A DNA stretch of 64,000 nt from Melioribacteraceae bacterium (GTDB lineage: Bacteria > Bacteroidota > Ignavibacteria > Ignavibacteriales > Melioribacteraceae): assembly GCA_016342755.1 (NCBI GenBank), contig JAEINS010000023.1:1-64000 (forward strand). The letters run 5' to 3'. This document shows positions 1 to 8,222 of the stretch, piece by piece. The notes below the pieces were generated by a model. The model saw only the letters and a list, made by a program, of their open reading frames with translations, was not told the origin of the DNA and did not search any database. Each line of letters starts with the position of its first letter. Positions within the stretch are counted from its first letter, which is position 1. The translations under genes were made by a program, and so were the position numbers.

Positions 1-101
1 TAAAATTGACAAAAATATTTTTTAAATTTCTAAAAAATAACTTGGGATATTTATTGTGGGTTATTCAAAGGGTTCTATAAGACAATATTGTCATATTTTA
101 T

Positions 102-1292
102 TTAATAGCCTTTGAAATTATACAAAGGTTTTAAGATGAAGTCAACATCAACGGTATCCTTAATAGCATCAAGGATCATGTCTTTATCTTTATATGCTCT
201 AGGTGATTCATCTAGAGTTGTTTGATGAACGCATGTTGTATAAACACCTTTCATATCATCTTTGAATTGCTCAAGACAAAGTTGCGTCTTTGCTTTATTT
301 CTACTTAAGATTCTTCCGGCACCATGAGGTGCAGAGAAGTTCCAATCACTATTGCCCTTTCCAGTGCAAATAGCGATACCATCTCTCATATTAAATGGAA
401 TAATAACTTTCTGACCTTCATTCGCTGGAGTCGCACCCTTGCGGATAATCTTATTCTTAAAATCTATATAGTTATGATTAGACTGAATCATATTTTCGGT
501 TTTGATATACTTATCACGCTGGTAATCCCAGCTTGTATCTATTCCTTTGTCTTTGATTTCTTGAAAGAACATATATCTTAATATTTCTTCAAGAATAATA
601 AGTCTATTAACTGAAGCAAATTCTTGAGCAACTTTCATGTCCTCAAAATATTCTTCAGCACCCATACCGCGAGGCAAATACTCTAAATCTTTATAAGCAT
701 CTCCTTGAAATGTAGATTTCATTAACTCTTTAGCTTTGTTCTGGTGGTATTTAGCTACTTGTAATCCAAAGTTTCTACTACCAGTATGAATAACTACCCA
801 TTTATCATTATTAGGAGCTTCACCTACTTCGATAAAATGATTTCCGCCTCCGAGTGTACCTAAAGACTTGAATACTCTTCTTTCATCAAGGTTTAATTTC
901 TTAGATACTTCTCCAATCTCATATGCTAATACACCGATAGGAGATATAGATGAATGTATTTTTGAACGAACGTTAAATCCGCTTGGAATACTTCTTCTAA
1001 TGTTTTTATCAAAAGCTTCAAAATCGATCTCAATGTTTCCCATATTATAGGCTAACATCCCACAGTCGATGTCAACACCAACGATATTTGGAATGATAGG
1101 TGTATCATCGTTAAATTTCATAGTAAAACCAACGAATGCCCCAGCACCTTCGTGGGCGTCCGGCATACCAACCATATAAGTTCCTTTGAATGCTGGATGA
1201 TTAAGCATTTTGTAAATCTTCTGAACCAGCTCTTCTTCGATACTGTCTATCATAATTTTTATGTAGTTGTACTTACCGTTATAGGTTAACAT
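102..1292 (-). CDS. rtcB: RNA-splicing ligase RtcB
   Basis: GTP- and Mn-dependent RNA ligase family that joins 2',3'-cyclic or 3'-phosphate ends to 5'-OH ends, the ends left by anticodon nucleases. Visible RtcB motifs in order: MPDAHEG (about residue 43), GVDIDCG (about 72), GTLGGGNHFIE (about 145), HTGSRNFG (about 170) and HGAGR near residue 325, which carries the histidine guanylated in known RtcB enzymes. At 396 residues it is shorter than the usual 400-480. The start codon overlaps the stop of the upstream thg1-like gene in a TAATG arrangement, and the GGAG preceding it lies inside that gene, so the two are probably translated together. The key residues look intact. Identity as RtcB is secure; the tRNA-repair role is inferred from the neighbours. 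Confidence 0.95.
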   Translation of the reverse strand: MLTYNGKYNYIKIMIDSIEEELVQKIYKMLNHPAFKGTYMVGMPDAHEGAGAFVGFTMKFNDDTPIIPNIVGVDIDCGMLAYNMGNIEIDFEAFDKNIRRSIPSGFNVRSKIHSSISPIGVLAYEIGEVSKKLNLDERRVFKSLGTLGGGNHFIEVGEAPNNDKWVVIHTGSRNFGLQVAKYHQNKAKELMKSTFQGDAYKDLEYLPRGMGAEEYFEDMKVAQEFASVNRLIILEEILRYMFFQEIKDKGIDTSWDYQRDKYIKTENMIQSNHNYIDFKNKIIRKGATPANEGQKVIIPFNMRDGIAICTGKGNSDWNFSAPHGAGRILSRNKAKTQLCLEQFKDDMKGVYTTCVHQTTLDESPRAYKDKDMILDAIKDTVDVDFILKPLYNFKGY

Positions 1293-2059
1293 TAAAACTC
1301 CAGATAAATCTCTTCTTCAATATAATTGCGGTCATCCTTAAATGTAGGTATTTCTACATCTAATTCACCGTCCTTAACACATGTTCCACGCTTAAGATGA
1401 GTATCTAGTTCAAACCAGTTAATACCAAAGTCTATGAATAGTTTATATTGAAGCTTTGGACATGATATACCATGCATCTGTTTAGGAGAATACTTGCTTT
1501 GAGCAAGGAGCTGTATTGAATTGCGTTCCCAATCTTGTTGACGCCAGACAAAGTAATTACATACTTCTTCTTTTGTTAGATTGAATACTCGCGCATCAAA
1601 CATAGCTTTATTTAGTTTTTTACTATAAAGATGATATTTGTCTTTTTCTTCTTGTGTTACAATATCGGATTCATCGTTATATTCCAAACTATCAACATGA
1701 TATCCTAAATATTTATTGAAATACAAAGTAGCCATCGATGCAGCTACAGATGCCATCTTCTGTATGTTATTATCAAACCATGCTTCTGTTTCAAACTTAT
1801 TATAATCCACAAGGAGTAGGGATATCTCATCAGATTGAGTATATGCCAGTACACAATTTTGAATATTTTTAGAAAGCTCCAAAGCAGTTTGCTGCATAGT
1901 TTTAATTAGTATGTCGTCAAATGGACGCTCCATACCTTGAGTAAAGGTGTGAAATGCTTTGCCGTCTAACTTTATTATTACAGGCATACGTCTAATAAGC
2001 TTTGTCCGAGTAGCATGCTCAAACATTTTCATTCGATCACCTAATGATGTCTTATCCAT
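1292..2059 (-). CDS. thg1: tRNAHis guanylyltransferase / Thg1-like 3'-5' polymerase
   Basis: Thg1 family enzyme that adds nucleotides to RNA 5' ends in the 3'-to-5' direction. Eukaryotic Thg1 adds G-1 to tRNAHis; bacterial, archaeal and phage Thg1-like proteins repair 5'-truncated tRNAs. Family motifs are present: VIIKLDGKAFHTFT near residue 30 (first metal-binding Asp and P-loop-like segment) and YTQSDEISLLL near residue 75 (second metal-binding Asp and Glu). I chose the ATG at 2059, giving 255 residues, because AGAGGTG precedes it and the upstream extension lacks family features. It overlaps the preceding gene by 8 bases and the following rtcB by one base. Whether it acts on tRNAHis or is a general repair enzyme cannot be decided from sequence. 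Confidence 0.92.
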   Translation of the reverse strand: MDKTSLGDRMKMFEHATRTKLIRRMPVIIKLDGKAFHTFTQGMERPFDDILIKTMQQTALELSKNIQNCVLAYTQSDEISLLLVDYNKFETEAWFDNNIQKMASVAASMATLYFNKYLGYHVDSLEYNDESDIVTQEEKDKYHLYSKKLNKAMFDARVFNLTKEEVCNYFVWRQQDWERNSIQLLAQSKYSPKQMHGISCPKLQYKLFIDFGINWFELDTHLKRGTCVKDGELDVEIPTFKDDRNYIEEEIYLEF

Positions 2060-2423
2060 GAACACCTCTATATTTATGTATAAAACAGATATAATCTTTA
2101 TATCCAAATGTTTGAGCGACACGCATCGCTATCATAAGTTTTTCAAACTTTTTCTTCTTATGCTTTTTCCTCAGCTCAAGAATTTCCTCAACTTGCTCAA
2201 CACTGTGCAAGGCTGTTCCTCCAATGATATTACTATCATCGTCCATCTGTAATATGCTTACAGTCAACGTATGCTCGTTCCAGTCCATGATAAAATGGGG
2301 ACTTATATGTTTATGAACTATTACATATGAACGGCCATATTGCTTATAATATACACAATCAACAGATCCTTCTACTTCAAAGCCAAGATTAACTACATCT
2401 TCATACCAAATTCCTAATTTCAT
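2052..2423 (-). CDS. hypothetical protein, 123 aa
   Basis: Not recognised. A mixed alpha/beta-looking soluble protein with a lysine-rich stretch (KKHKKKKFEK) near residue 88. No signal peptide or membrane segment. Its end overlaps the start of the thg1-like gene by 8 bases and it begins 14 bases after the metallophosphoesterase gene, so it lies in the same transcription unit as the RNA-repair genes. The position makes a link with RNA metabolism possible, but nothing in the sequence shows it. Confidence 0.75.
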   Translation of the reverse strand: MKLGIWYEDVVNLGFEVEGSVDCVYYKQYGRSYVIVHKHISPHFIMDWNEHTLTVSILQMDDDSNIIGGTALHSVEQVEEILELRKKHKKKKFEKLMIAMRVAQTFGYKDYICFIHKYRGVHG

Positions 2424-2437
2424 TTATACTCCTAATT

Positions 2438-3130
2438 TTAGATCATTCTCACAAAATCATTATATAAAGCATTATATTTATACTCTGGCGCATGATGATC
2501 CACATGCATATGTCCGAAAAACCATTGATCGAATTGAATTCTCTCAACCACATTATCAAGAAACTCAGCAGTTTGACACTTTAGATAATTGTCAAACGCT
2601 GATATCTGTGATATAAAAGCTTTCGGTGCTGTATGTGTGATCACATAATCCACCATATTATTGTGTTTTTTAAGGTTGCAAAGTGCAAAATCGACTTCAC
2701 TATATGATGGCTCTTCTTCTTTCCACCATGTAATGCCCTCGATACGATAAGCCTTATCATGCGAGGCTGCACCGCCAAAACAGAAAATCTTCTTCCCTTG
2801 ATATGTGTATATCTGACCACGTTTCAAATGATAAATATTATCAGAGACTTGACCAGCCCTTCCTTCAAGGAAGTCTTCTTCGTCTATTGCATTAAGACGC
2901 TCAAAGTTTTCATGATTACCATCTATAAAACAAACAGTAAAGGGACGGTCATTTAACCAGTCTATCCAATACTTTTCTTCCTTTGTCTGACTAGGACGCC
3001 ACAGCACCCCAAAGTCTCCAGTGATACAGACAATATCATTCTTAGTTAAGTCTTTTCCTTCCGGATAACGCTTGCTGGACAATAAGTGCATAGAATGTTC
3101 ACCGTGTTTGTCTCCAGTATTTACCCACAT
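2438..3130 (-). CDS. calcineurin-type metallophosphoesterase
   Basis: Metal-dependent phosphoesterase of the calcineurin-like superfamily, which includes phosphatases and nucleic acid or cyclic-nucleotide esterases. Core motifs visible in 230 residues: GDKHG at residues 6-10 in place of the usual D-x-H, CITGDFG near 36 (GDxx), IDGNHENF near 70 (GNHE), THTAPK near 165 and FGHMHVD near 207 (GHxH). All main metal ligands appear present. It lies three bases downstream of a small unknown gene and 14 bases upstream of another. Substrate is unknown; in a phage, RNA or DNA end processing or nucleotide scavenging are both plausible. Confidence 0.88.
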   Translation of the reverse strand: MWVNTGDKHGEHSMHLLSSKRYPEGKDLTKNDIVCITGDFGVLWRPSQTKEEKYWIDWLNDRPFTVCFIDGNHENFERLNAIDEEDFLEGRAGQVSDNIYHLKRGQIYTYQGKKIFCFGGAASHDKAYRIEGITWWKEEEPSYSEVDFALCNLKKHNNMVDYVITHTAPKAFISQISAFDNYLKCQTAEFLDNVVERIQFDQWFFGHMHVDHHAPEYKYNALYNDFVRMI

Positions 3131-3133
3131 TTA

Positions 3134-3391
3134 TCACTCCTCTAATGTTTCAAACAATTTATTCCATGCCGATTCAAGTTTATAAAGAGGATGATTTATA
3201 TAGTATATTTCATTGCAGAAATATTCATGCTCTTCTTTATACATATCAAACAGCTTACTATTGAGTAGGCATCGTATCTTGTATTGTGTTCTCAAAATCA
3301 TTTTTAATATTAACATCGATCTCCATAGATTACTATCATCATATAAATCTTCAGCTCTATCGGCTCTAATTTTCGAATTGTTTCTCTTCAA
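3134..3391 (-). CDS. hypothetical protein, 85 aa
   Basis: Not recognised. Small, mainly helical, charged protein with two cysteines and no membrane segment. Ends three bases before the metallophosphoesterase start, consistent with one polycistronic unit. Confidence 0.65.
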   Translation of the reverse strand: MKRNNSKIRADRAEDLYDDSNLWRSMLILKMILRTQYKIRCLLNSKLFDMYKEEHEYFCNEIYYINHPLYKLESAWNKLFETLEE

Positions 3392-3457
3392 TGACTCAAG
3401 GAATACTCCTTGATTAGTTGTTTCGTCTGATATTAAGTCTCCTTATTAGTTGCTATA

Positions 3458-3790
3458 TTAACAGCTTCTATAGTTCTGTTGTAAACTGTAGTCGTTATAG
3501 TATATAACCATTAAGTTATTTATCTGAGCTTGGGTTAAGAACGCTACGTTCTCCATCCATGTCTCATATTCATTACATATATAGTTCATAAACTTTTGTG
3601 CATTATATTCTGATATGCCCGGTATTACAGCAAGAACTCTGTTTATATTAAATTTTCTTTCTATTTTTTCTGCATTTATTGTTTCAAGTTGGGTTGAGTT
3701 TTCAATCCAGAAACTTGTATCATCCAACAAATATTTAAGATCGATTCCAATCATGAATTTATCAGAACCAATATTTTTATTAGTTGTCAT
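3458..3790 (-). CDS. hypothetical protein, about 110 aa
   Basis: Not recognised. Starting at 3790 is preferred over the ATG at 3841 because AGAGGT sits a few bases upstream of it and because it then begins one base after the nucleotidyltransferase stop. The C-terminal half is aromatic-rich. No signal peptide or known motif. Confidence 0.65.
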   Translation of the reverse strand: MTTNKNIGSDKFMIGIDLKYLLDDTSFWIENSTQLETINAEKIERKFNINRVLAVIPGISEYNAQKFMNYICNEYETWMENVAFLTQAQINNLMVIYYNDYSLQQNYRSC

Positions 3791-3791
3791 A

Positions 3792-4793
3792 TTACCTCTT
3801 ACGAATAGAATAGTATAGGTACATTTTTTTAATTGCTTCATCCATGTTATCAGTATCAGTATCTTTGATTAGCTTTACAAAGACATCATCAGTATTTATA
3901 TAGCGCATAAAATCACCCAATTCCTTACCTTGAAGAGGTGGAATAAGCTTCATGACTCTATTTCCATTAAATTTTTCACGATATGCTTTAATTTCTGCCG
4001 CTTTAGCATTAGCGATATCAATTTCAACCATGAACTCTTTGCCAAAATAAACTGATGCTCTTTGCATATAGGCTTCAGGAGTATCATAGTCGTATGTTTT
4101 GTCTGGAAAGTGTTCTTCTAAATACTGAATAAATAATTGATATGACCTTCTTTTACGATTGCGTATACGGTTAATATGATTTAAATTTTCATACGAGAAT
4201 ATATCAGATGAAAAGTACTTACTATTAACAACATACGAGAATACATCTTCCAATTCTTTGAAGCCATCAACATATGCATAGTAATCAAATCCAAGGAACC
4301 TAAATATCTTACTTGGAGTACGCGACACAAGAATATCTTTCATTACATACTTATTGTCAATGCTGGGTACATAAAACAAACCTTTATGACCATACTTAAA
4401 ACCAAGCTTACGAGCTATTCTGCCCATAAAATTGCCTAAATCATTAAATGAAAAGTAATGCATAGCCATTTCAAGCTCTTCAGGCTTAACTTTAATCACA
4501 TCTATTTGAAAGTCATCATAATCGAATGAAGTAACCTCACCATTTCTATGAATAGCATTAGGATTAAATTCATCATTAATCAACTTCAACATATCCAGAT
4601 TCTCGATTCGCGAATCGCAAACCAGAATATCCAGATCGCCGAAATCCTCCTTGTTTGCATATGCAATTACAGGCTCTGCTTTCTTAAAATGTTTTAATAA
4701 TCTAGCTTTAATTTCTTCTGCTACAATAAAATATTCTTCTTTATTTAATCTCTTAGTTTCTATACCATATTTTTTAAGTGCGTTACCACCCAT
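3792..4793 (-). CDS. Pol-beta-fold nucleotidyltransferase-like protein
   Basis: Resembles the minimal nucleotidyltransferase fold. After an N-terminal helix, EDFGDLDILV (about residues 50-59) matches the G-[SD]-x-D-x-D metal-binding signature, and FQIDVIKV (about 96-103) supplies the third acidic residue. The remaining roughly 220 residues are helical and basic (RNRKRRS near 215) and may bind nucleic acid. The start at 4793 is supported by GGAG five bases upstream. The same strand carries RtcB, a Thg1-like protein and a CCA-type enzyme, so a role in RNA end modification is possible. Substrate and partner are unknown, and I do not recognise the exact family. Confidence 0.7.
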   Translation of the reverse strand: MGGNALKKYGIETKRLNKEEYFIVAEEIKARLLKHFKKAEPVIAYANKEDFGDLDILVCDSRIENLDMLKLINDEFNPNAIHRNGEVTSFDYDDFQIDVIKVKPEELEMAMHYFSFNDLGNFMGRIARKLGFKYGHKGLFYVPSIDNKYVMKDILVSRTPSKIFRFLGFDYYAYVDGFKELEDVFSYVVNSKYFSSDIFSYENLNHINRIRNRKRRSYQLFIQYLEEHFPDKTYDYDTPEAYMQRASVYFGKEFMVEIDIANAKAAEIKAYREKFNGNRVMKLIPPLQGKELGDFMRYINTDDVFVKLIKDTDTDNMDEAIKKMYLYYSIRKR

Positions 4794-4873
4794 ATTATCT
4801 CCAAAATATTTAAACACTTCTAGCTTCTCACTCCATACCAGATGCAGCTACATATACTAAGCTGGGAATCGCT

Positions 4874-4930
4874 CCACAGTGTGGACTGCTAGTTGACATC
4901 GTTTTTAATAAAGGGTGCCTATTCGCCCTT
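4874..4930. promoter_or_regulatory. palindrome and hairpin between divergently structured gene blocks
   Basis: In the 183-base gap before the nucleotidyltransferase gene there is a perfect palindrome CCACAGTGTGG (4874-4884) and a 7-base-pair stem (4911-4917 with 4924-4930). No U-run follows the stem on the minus strand, so a simple terminator is not clear. It could be an operator or a 5' leader structure. Confidence 0.4.
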
Positions 4931-4976
4931 GAGTTGCAGGATCTTCTAGAAAAATCTTTTCGAAGTGTTAAAAATG

Positions 4977-5393
4977 TTATTTAGATATTGCTACTCTATA
5001 ATTAGAGTAGTCCGATTTATATTGCTTCTTATCTCCCCAGTATTTTAGTACTGCCGTTAAACCAGAGAACAAAAAACCACCAAACGTTAAAACGAGGAAT
5101 ACAAAATTACTTGTGATAAGAAAGAATGACGCTAATAAAAGACATGCATCGAAGATGCGCTTGTATCGCATAAAGATCGTTTTGAATCGAGGAAATTGAT
5201 ATAAAACAAATATAGCACCAATACATGTAGAATAACCGGCAATAAGTGCACCTCTTGTGAGGGCATCAGCAAATGTAAAACCAATCAAGGAAACAACAAT
5301 AATAGCACCAATAATAAATGAATCAACCGCATTCCATACAGGTTTAATCGGTGGTTTAGGTACAGAACTTTTCTTACTCTTAAGCCAACTCAT
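4977..5393 (-). CDS. small membrane protein, 138 aa
   Basis: Function not recognised. A short proline- and lysine-rich cytoplasmic N-terminus is followed by about four hydrophobic segments (roughly residues 25-45, 48-66, 82-98 and 100-118) and a charged tail. It overlaps the upstream 60-residue gene by four bases (ATGA), implying coupled translation. Small multi-pass proteins like this are common in large phages; a role in superinfection exclusion or host membrane modification is only a guess. Confidence 0.7.
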   Translation of the reverse strand: MSWLKSKKSSVPKPPIKPVWNAVDSFIIGAIIVVSLIGFTFADALTRGALIAGYSTCIGAIFVLYQFPRFKTIFMRYKRIFDACLLLASFFLITSNFVFLVLTFGGFLFSGLTAVLKYWGDKKQYKSDYSNYRVAISK

Positions 5394-5572
5394 GAATTAC
5401 CTCTAGTATTTATTGAGACCGACAGTTTACATGAACCGTCCATGTTCTTAGCACAGTCATCAAAGATTAAAGATTCCAGTTTATTCATAATACGAGCACG
5501 CTCCTCCTTGGATACATCGCCATATCCTTCAGGCTTATTAATTTCATCATTATACTGCTCAACGTAAGTCAT
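5390..5572 (-). CDS. hypothetical protein, 60 aa
   Basis: Not recognised. Small acidic protein, overlapping the following membrane-protein gene by four bases and lying eight bases after its upstream neighbour. Confidence 0.55.
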   Translation of the reverse strand: MTYVEQYNDEINKPEGYGDVSKEERARIMNKLESLIFDDCAKNMDGSCKLSVSINTRGNS

Positions 5573-5580
5573 AAGACCTC

Positions 5581-6012
5581 CTATGTTGTAGCTAATTCGG
5601 TTTTCTCTTTAGTAGAAAATATCTTTTTATAGAAAGGTGTTTTTAGATCTGTATTTTCAGCTTCCAGTTCATTAAGTCTGGACTGAAGTACTTTGTATTG
5701 ATCTTCAGTAATTTCAAGATCTTGTACTTCTACTGTTGGAGTTTCAGTCTTTTCTTCATTCTTCTTAAAGACTATAAGTCTAAGATTACTAGCCTTGCTT
5801 TTTACAGCTCTACCAATATCATTCGGTGAAGTTTCACCAAATGTTGTTGCTTTAGATACAATAGTATTTTTGGCTGAGTATAAATTATCACCAACAGATT
5901 CTCCTATCAGTGATAAACCTTGACGGAATTTACCGACAGGCTTTTGTTTTTTAATTTCTCTTTTTGCTTCAAGTGTTAATGCTTTTTCTGCAATCTTTTT
6001 AAGTATTGACAT
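5581..6012 (-). CDS. hypothetical coiled-coil protein, 143 aa
   Basis: Not recognised. Lysine-rich N-terminus, a central serine/threonine-rich segment, and residues 105-125 with heptad-like spacing (LQSRLNELEAENTDL) that should form a coiled coil. No signal peptide or transmembrane segment. Starts 18 bases after the preceding gene with an AGGAG-type site. Confidence 0.65.
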   Translation of the reverse strand: MSILKKIAEKALTLEAKREIKKQKPVGKFRQGLSLIGESVGDNLYSAKNTIVSKATTFGETSPNDIGRAVKSKASNLRLIVFKKNEEKTETPTVEVQDLEITEDQYKVLQSRLNELEAENTDLKTPFYKKIFSTKEKTELATT

Positions 6013-6030
6013 AATAGTCTCCTTTAATTT

Positions 6031-6297
6031 TTATGAAACAAGCTTCGTTGATTCAGAAACTTCTTCTGTTTTTAATTCATACATTATAATAGCTTCGCCA
6101 AACTCTCCCTTCTCATAATACAGATAGGAATCGTCATAGCTACTTGTAACTAGATATCCTATATTGTTACGATCAAACATCCTGTTTCTAACCATATAGA
6201 ATGAAACAACATACTCCCCAACGGGAGTATTCATGTGGTTAATGTGCATATCTTCAAGATCAAGAGCATCTGCAATAGCTTTTGGAAATACTACCAT
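6031..6297 (-). CDS. hypothetical protein, 88 aa
   Basis: Not recognised. Small acidic protein rich in tyrosine, probably a beta-rich fold. Spaced 12 bases from the upstream gene, preceded by GGAGG, in the same run of short genes. Confidence 0.6.
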   Translation of the reverse strand: MVVFPKAIADALDLEDMHINHMNTPVGEYVVSFYMVRNRMFDRNNIGYLVTSSYDDSYLYYEKGEFGEAIIMYELKTEEVSESTKLVS

Positions 6298-6309
6298 GTC
6301 AACCTCCGT

Positions 6310-6720
6310 TTATGCAGTTAATGCTAACATTCTTGTTTTCTTTAATTCTGCTAATTTCTTTTCATTCGCTTCTCTTCTATGTCTAAGTAATAGTCTTAAA
6401 GAGGGGAGTCTCATTTTTATATTAGCCCTACGAGTAATAGAGTTTTGTTTGTTATAATTATCCAGATTAGATACACTGTCAGCTTTAATACGTGCCACCT
6501 TATCAACATAAGCTTCACGAGCTGTATAGAATACTGTATTGATAGCATTCTTTTCTTTTTTGGTTGCATTATTAGGATGCTCATGTAAGAATTTAACTCT
6601 ATCATGAGGTATACCGGCATTATAAGCAACACCAGCTATTGAATAGCTAAGAGTGCTAAGTAATGTATTTAATTGCGGCTGCAATGTATCATGTTCAGGA
6701 ATTGTTTTAAATTTTCTCAT
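6310..6720 (-). CDS. hypothetical basic protein, 136 aa
   Basis: Not recognised. Strongly basic, mostly helical (clusters such as RHRREANEKK near residue 115), without membrane segments, so nucleic acid or virion binding is conceivable. Begins 10 bases after the upstream gene. Confidence 0.6.
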   Translation of the reverse strand: MRKFKTIPEHDTLQPQLNTLLSTLSYSIAGVAYNAGIPHDRVKFLHEHPNNATKKEKNAINTVFYTAREAYVDKVARIKADSVSNLDNYNKQNSITRRANIKMRLPSLRLLLRHRREANEKKLAELKKTRMLALTA

Positions 6721-6730
6721 AAATTTTCCT

Positions 6731-7132
6731 TTAGTTTACTAATAGATTAGATGTTTTTGAAATAATACTTGATTTGGTTAAATCTGTTACAATATCTACG
6801 AGAGATTTCATATAAGATGTTTGCATCTGGGATATCTCTAATGTTAGATTAAAATAGAGATCTACAAAATCATTCAACGATAACTCTTTGAATAAATCCA
6901 AGTTATTATATATCTCTTTTGAAAGGGCAATGGCTGGTGCATCCATTGATTTGTTTATTTCAACATATATCTCTTTTAAGATGTTTTCGGACCCATGAGG
7001 ATTTTTAATTAGCTCATCCTTCTTTGATGTACATAATATTTTAAATTCTTCTGATTCCAAATAGTCAACACTACTGTTAACATTTTCTATAACTGCATTA
7101 ATTATCTTTATTTTGATTGCTTTAATATCCAA
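6731..7132 (-). CDS. hypothetical helical protein, 133 aa
   Basis: Not recognised. Acidic, almost entirely helical by composition, no membrane segment. It is the first gene downstream of the terminator at 7324-7346 and so probably heads its own transcription unit, which would run through 4977. Confidence 0.6.
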   Translation of the reverse strand: MDIKAIKIKIINAVIENVNSSVDYLESEEFKILCTSKKDELIKNPHGSENILKEIYVEINKSMDAPAIALSKEIYNNLDLFKELSLNDFVDLYFNLTLEISQMQTSYMKSLVDIVTDLTKSSIISKTSNLLVN

Positions 7133-7155
7133 TCTACTCTCCTATTTAAAATGAA

Positions 7156-7192
7156 GGAGAGCCACTTTTCAACTAGTTAAACGTAGCTCTCC
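7156..7192. promoter_or_regulatory. 7-bp inverted repeat in 5' leader
   Basis: GGAGAGC (7156-7162) pairs perfectly with GCTCTCC (7186-7192) over a 23-base loop, just upstream of the gene starting at 7132 on the minus strand. The stem would hide a GGAG-like sequence. It could be a leader structure or a weak terminator; no U-run follows. Confidence 0.35.
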
Positions 7193-7323
7193 ATATAATA
7201 TTAACAAAGCCCAAAGTGCCAGCCTACAGCTCTCTACAGCAGCCAGACGTGTTCACTTTTTAACGAAGTGTCAATAGTTTTCTCAGGTAGAGATTCACAG
7301 ACTTGTGTTATTTTATTAAAATT

Positions 7324-7346
7324 AAAAACCCCGACTAGTGCCGGGG
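7324..7346 (-). terminator. rho-independent terminator
   Basis: Read on the minus strand, CCCCG and CGGGG form a perfect 5-bp GC stem with an 8-base loop, followed by TTTTT and further T-rich sequence. It should end transcripts coming from the genes between 7382 and about 9.5 kb. Confidence 0.8.
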
Positions 7347-7381
7347 CATATATAATATAAGCAGTCTTTCTCGATGTTTCT

Positions 7382-7624
7382 TTAGATACAGCTAAGGGCG
7401 GAAACTTTTAAATTTTGGGAGTCGTCCCATTCCTCGTTGTTATTACCATAACGCAGCTCTTTATAAATAAAGTCACTACTTGCACTATCAGTGCTACTGG
7501 CGCCCCTACTACTGTAAATGTTGTTATCATCTAACCTCTTACCCAGCTTTTTGCACTGGGAAGCTCTGCTATAATGTATTTTTATTTCTTTGATCAACAG
7601 GAAGCTCGTCAGGTTTGCCAGCAT
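7382..7624 (-). CDS. doubtful small ORF, 80 aa
   Basis: Not recognised. It starts inside the 7569-7778 gene with only a weak ribosome binding site and is rich in serine and asparagine. It may be real because it fills the space up to the terminator, or it may be chance. Confidence 0.35.
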   Translation of the reverse strand: MLANLTSFLLIKEIKIHYSRASQCKKLGKRLDDNNIYSSRGASSTDSASSDFIYKELRYGNNNEEWDDSQNLKVSALSCI

Positions 7625-7778
7625 ACCTATAGCTCTTTTCTTTTTGACCAGTAGTTAATTCCGATACTGGAATATATACAGAATCTGCAAACGTATCTCT
7701 ACTTGCAGTTCCAAGTATTTGGCATTCACCATGTAAAGGAGAATTCCAAACACTTCTTACAGTCTTTGCAATACCCAT
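7569..7778 (-). CDS. hypothetical protein, 69 aa
   Basis: Not recognised. Small soluble protein with a good AAGGAG site just upstream of its ATG. Its tail overlaps the doubtful 7382-7624 frame by 56 bases. A further short open stretch, out of frame with the 7893-8222 gene and lacking a normal start codon, lies just upstream (about 7805-7910). Confidence 0.55.
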   Translation of the reverse strand: MGIAKTVRSVWNSPLHGECQILGTASRDTFADSVYIPVSELTTGQKEKSYRYAGKPDELPVDQRNKNTL

Positions 7779-7892
7779 ATTGCTCCTTATTCAACTTTAT
7801 ATGTAGTTTCTACTGTTGTTAAATTACAGATATATCAGAGATGGCTTTTAGTTTTGATCCTTTAGCAGTAACAACAGGATCTACACCTTCTT

Positions 7893-8222
7893 TTAGTGTA
7901 CCTCTCTTTTTAGTAATGATCTATATTTTAAATATTTAAACATCTTCCATCTTTTCCTCAACTCTTCAACAATAAAGGGTGTAGCTACACGTACATATAT
8001 AGATGTAGGCCTTTCCTTAAGACCATCGTTTAAGATTTCGTAAACATTACCAGGTATAATAAAGTTATACTCTTCATTTCCAAATACAATGCAAATGTCA
8101 TCATTATGCATATATAGATCGCATATATTATTTGGAGATGTATCATATTCCTCCGGCATAGAGTATGAGGCTATATGCCCGGTTAAACCGTGCGATTCGT
8201 AAAGTGGACCAGTAAGTAACAT
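7893..8222 (-). CDS. hypothetical protein, 109 aa
   Basis: Not recognised. Soluble protein with several acidic and aromatic residues. Its ATG overlaps the stop of the CCA-type enzyme in a TAATG junction, so the two are probably co-translated. Just past its stop, the minus-one reading frame stays open for about 30 codons. Confidence 0.6.
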   Translation of the reverse strand: MLLTGPLYESHGLTGHIASYSMPEEYDTSPNNICDLYMHNDDICIVFGNEEYNFIIPGNVYEILNDGLKERPTSIYVRVATPFIVEELRKRWKMFKYLKYRSLLKREVH

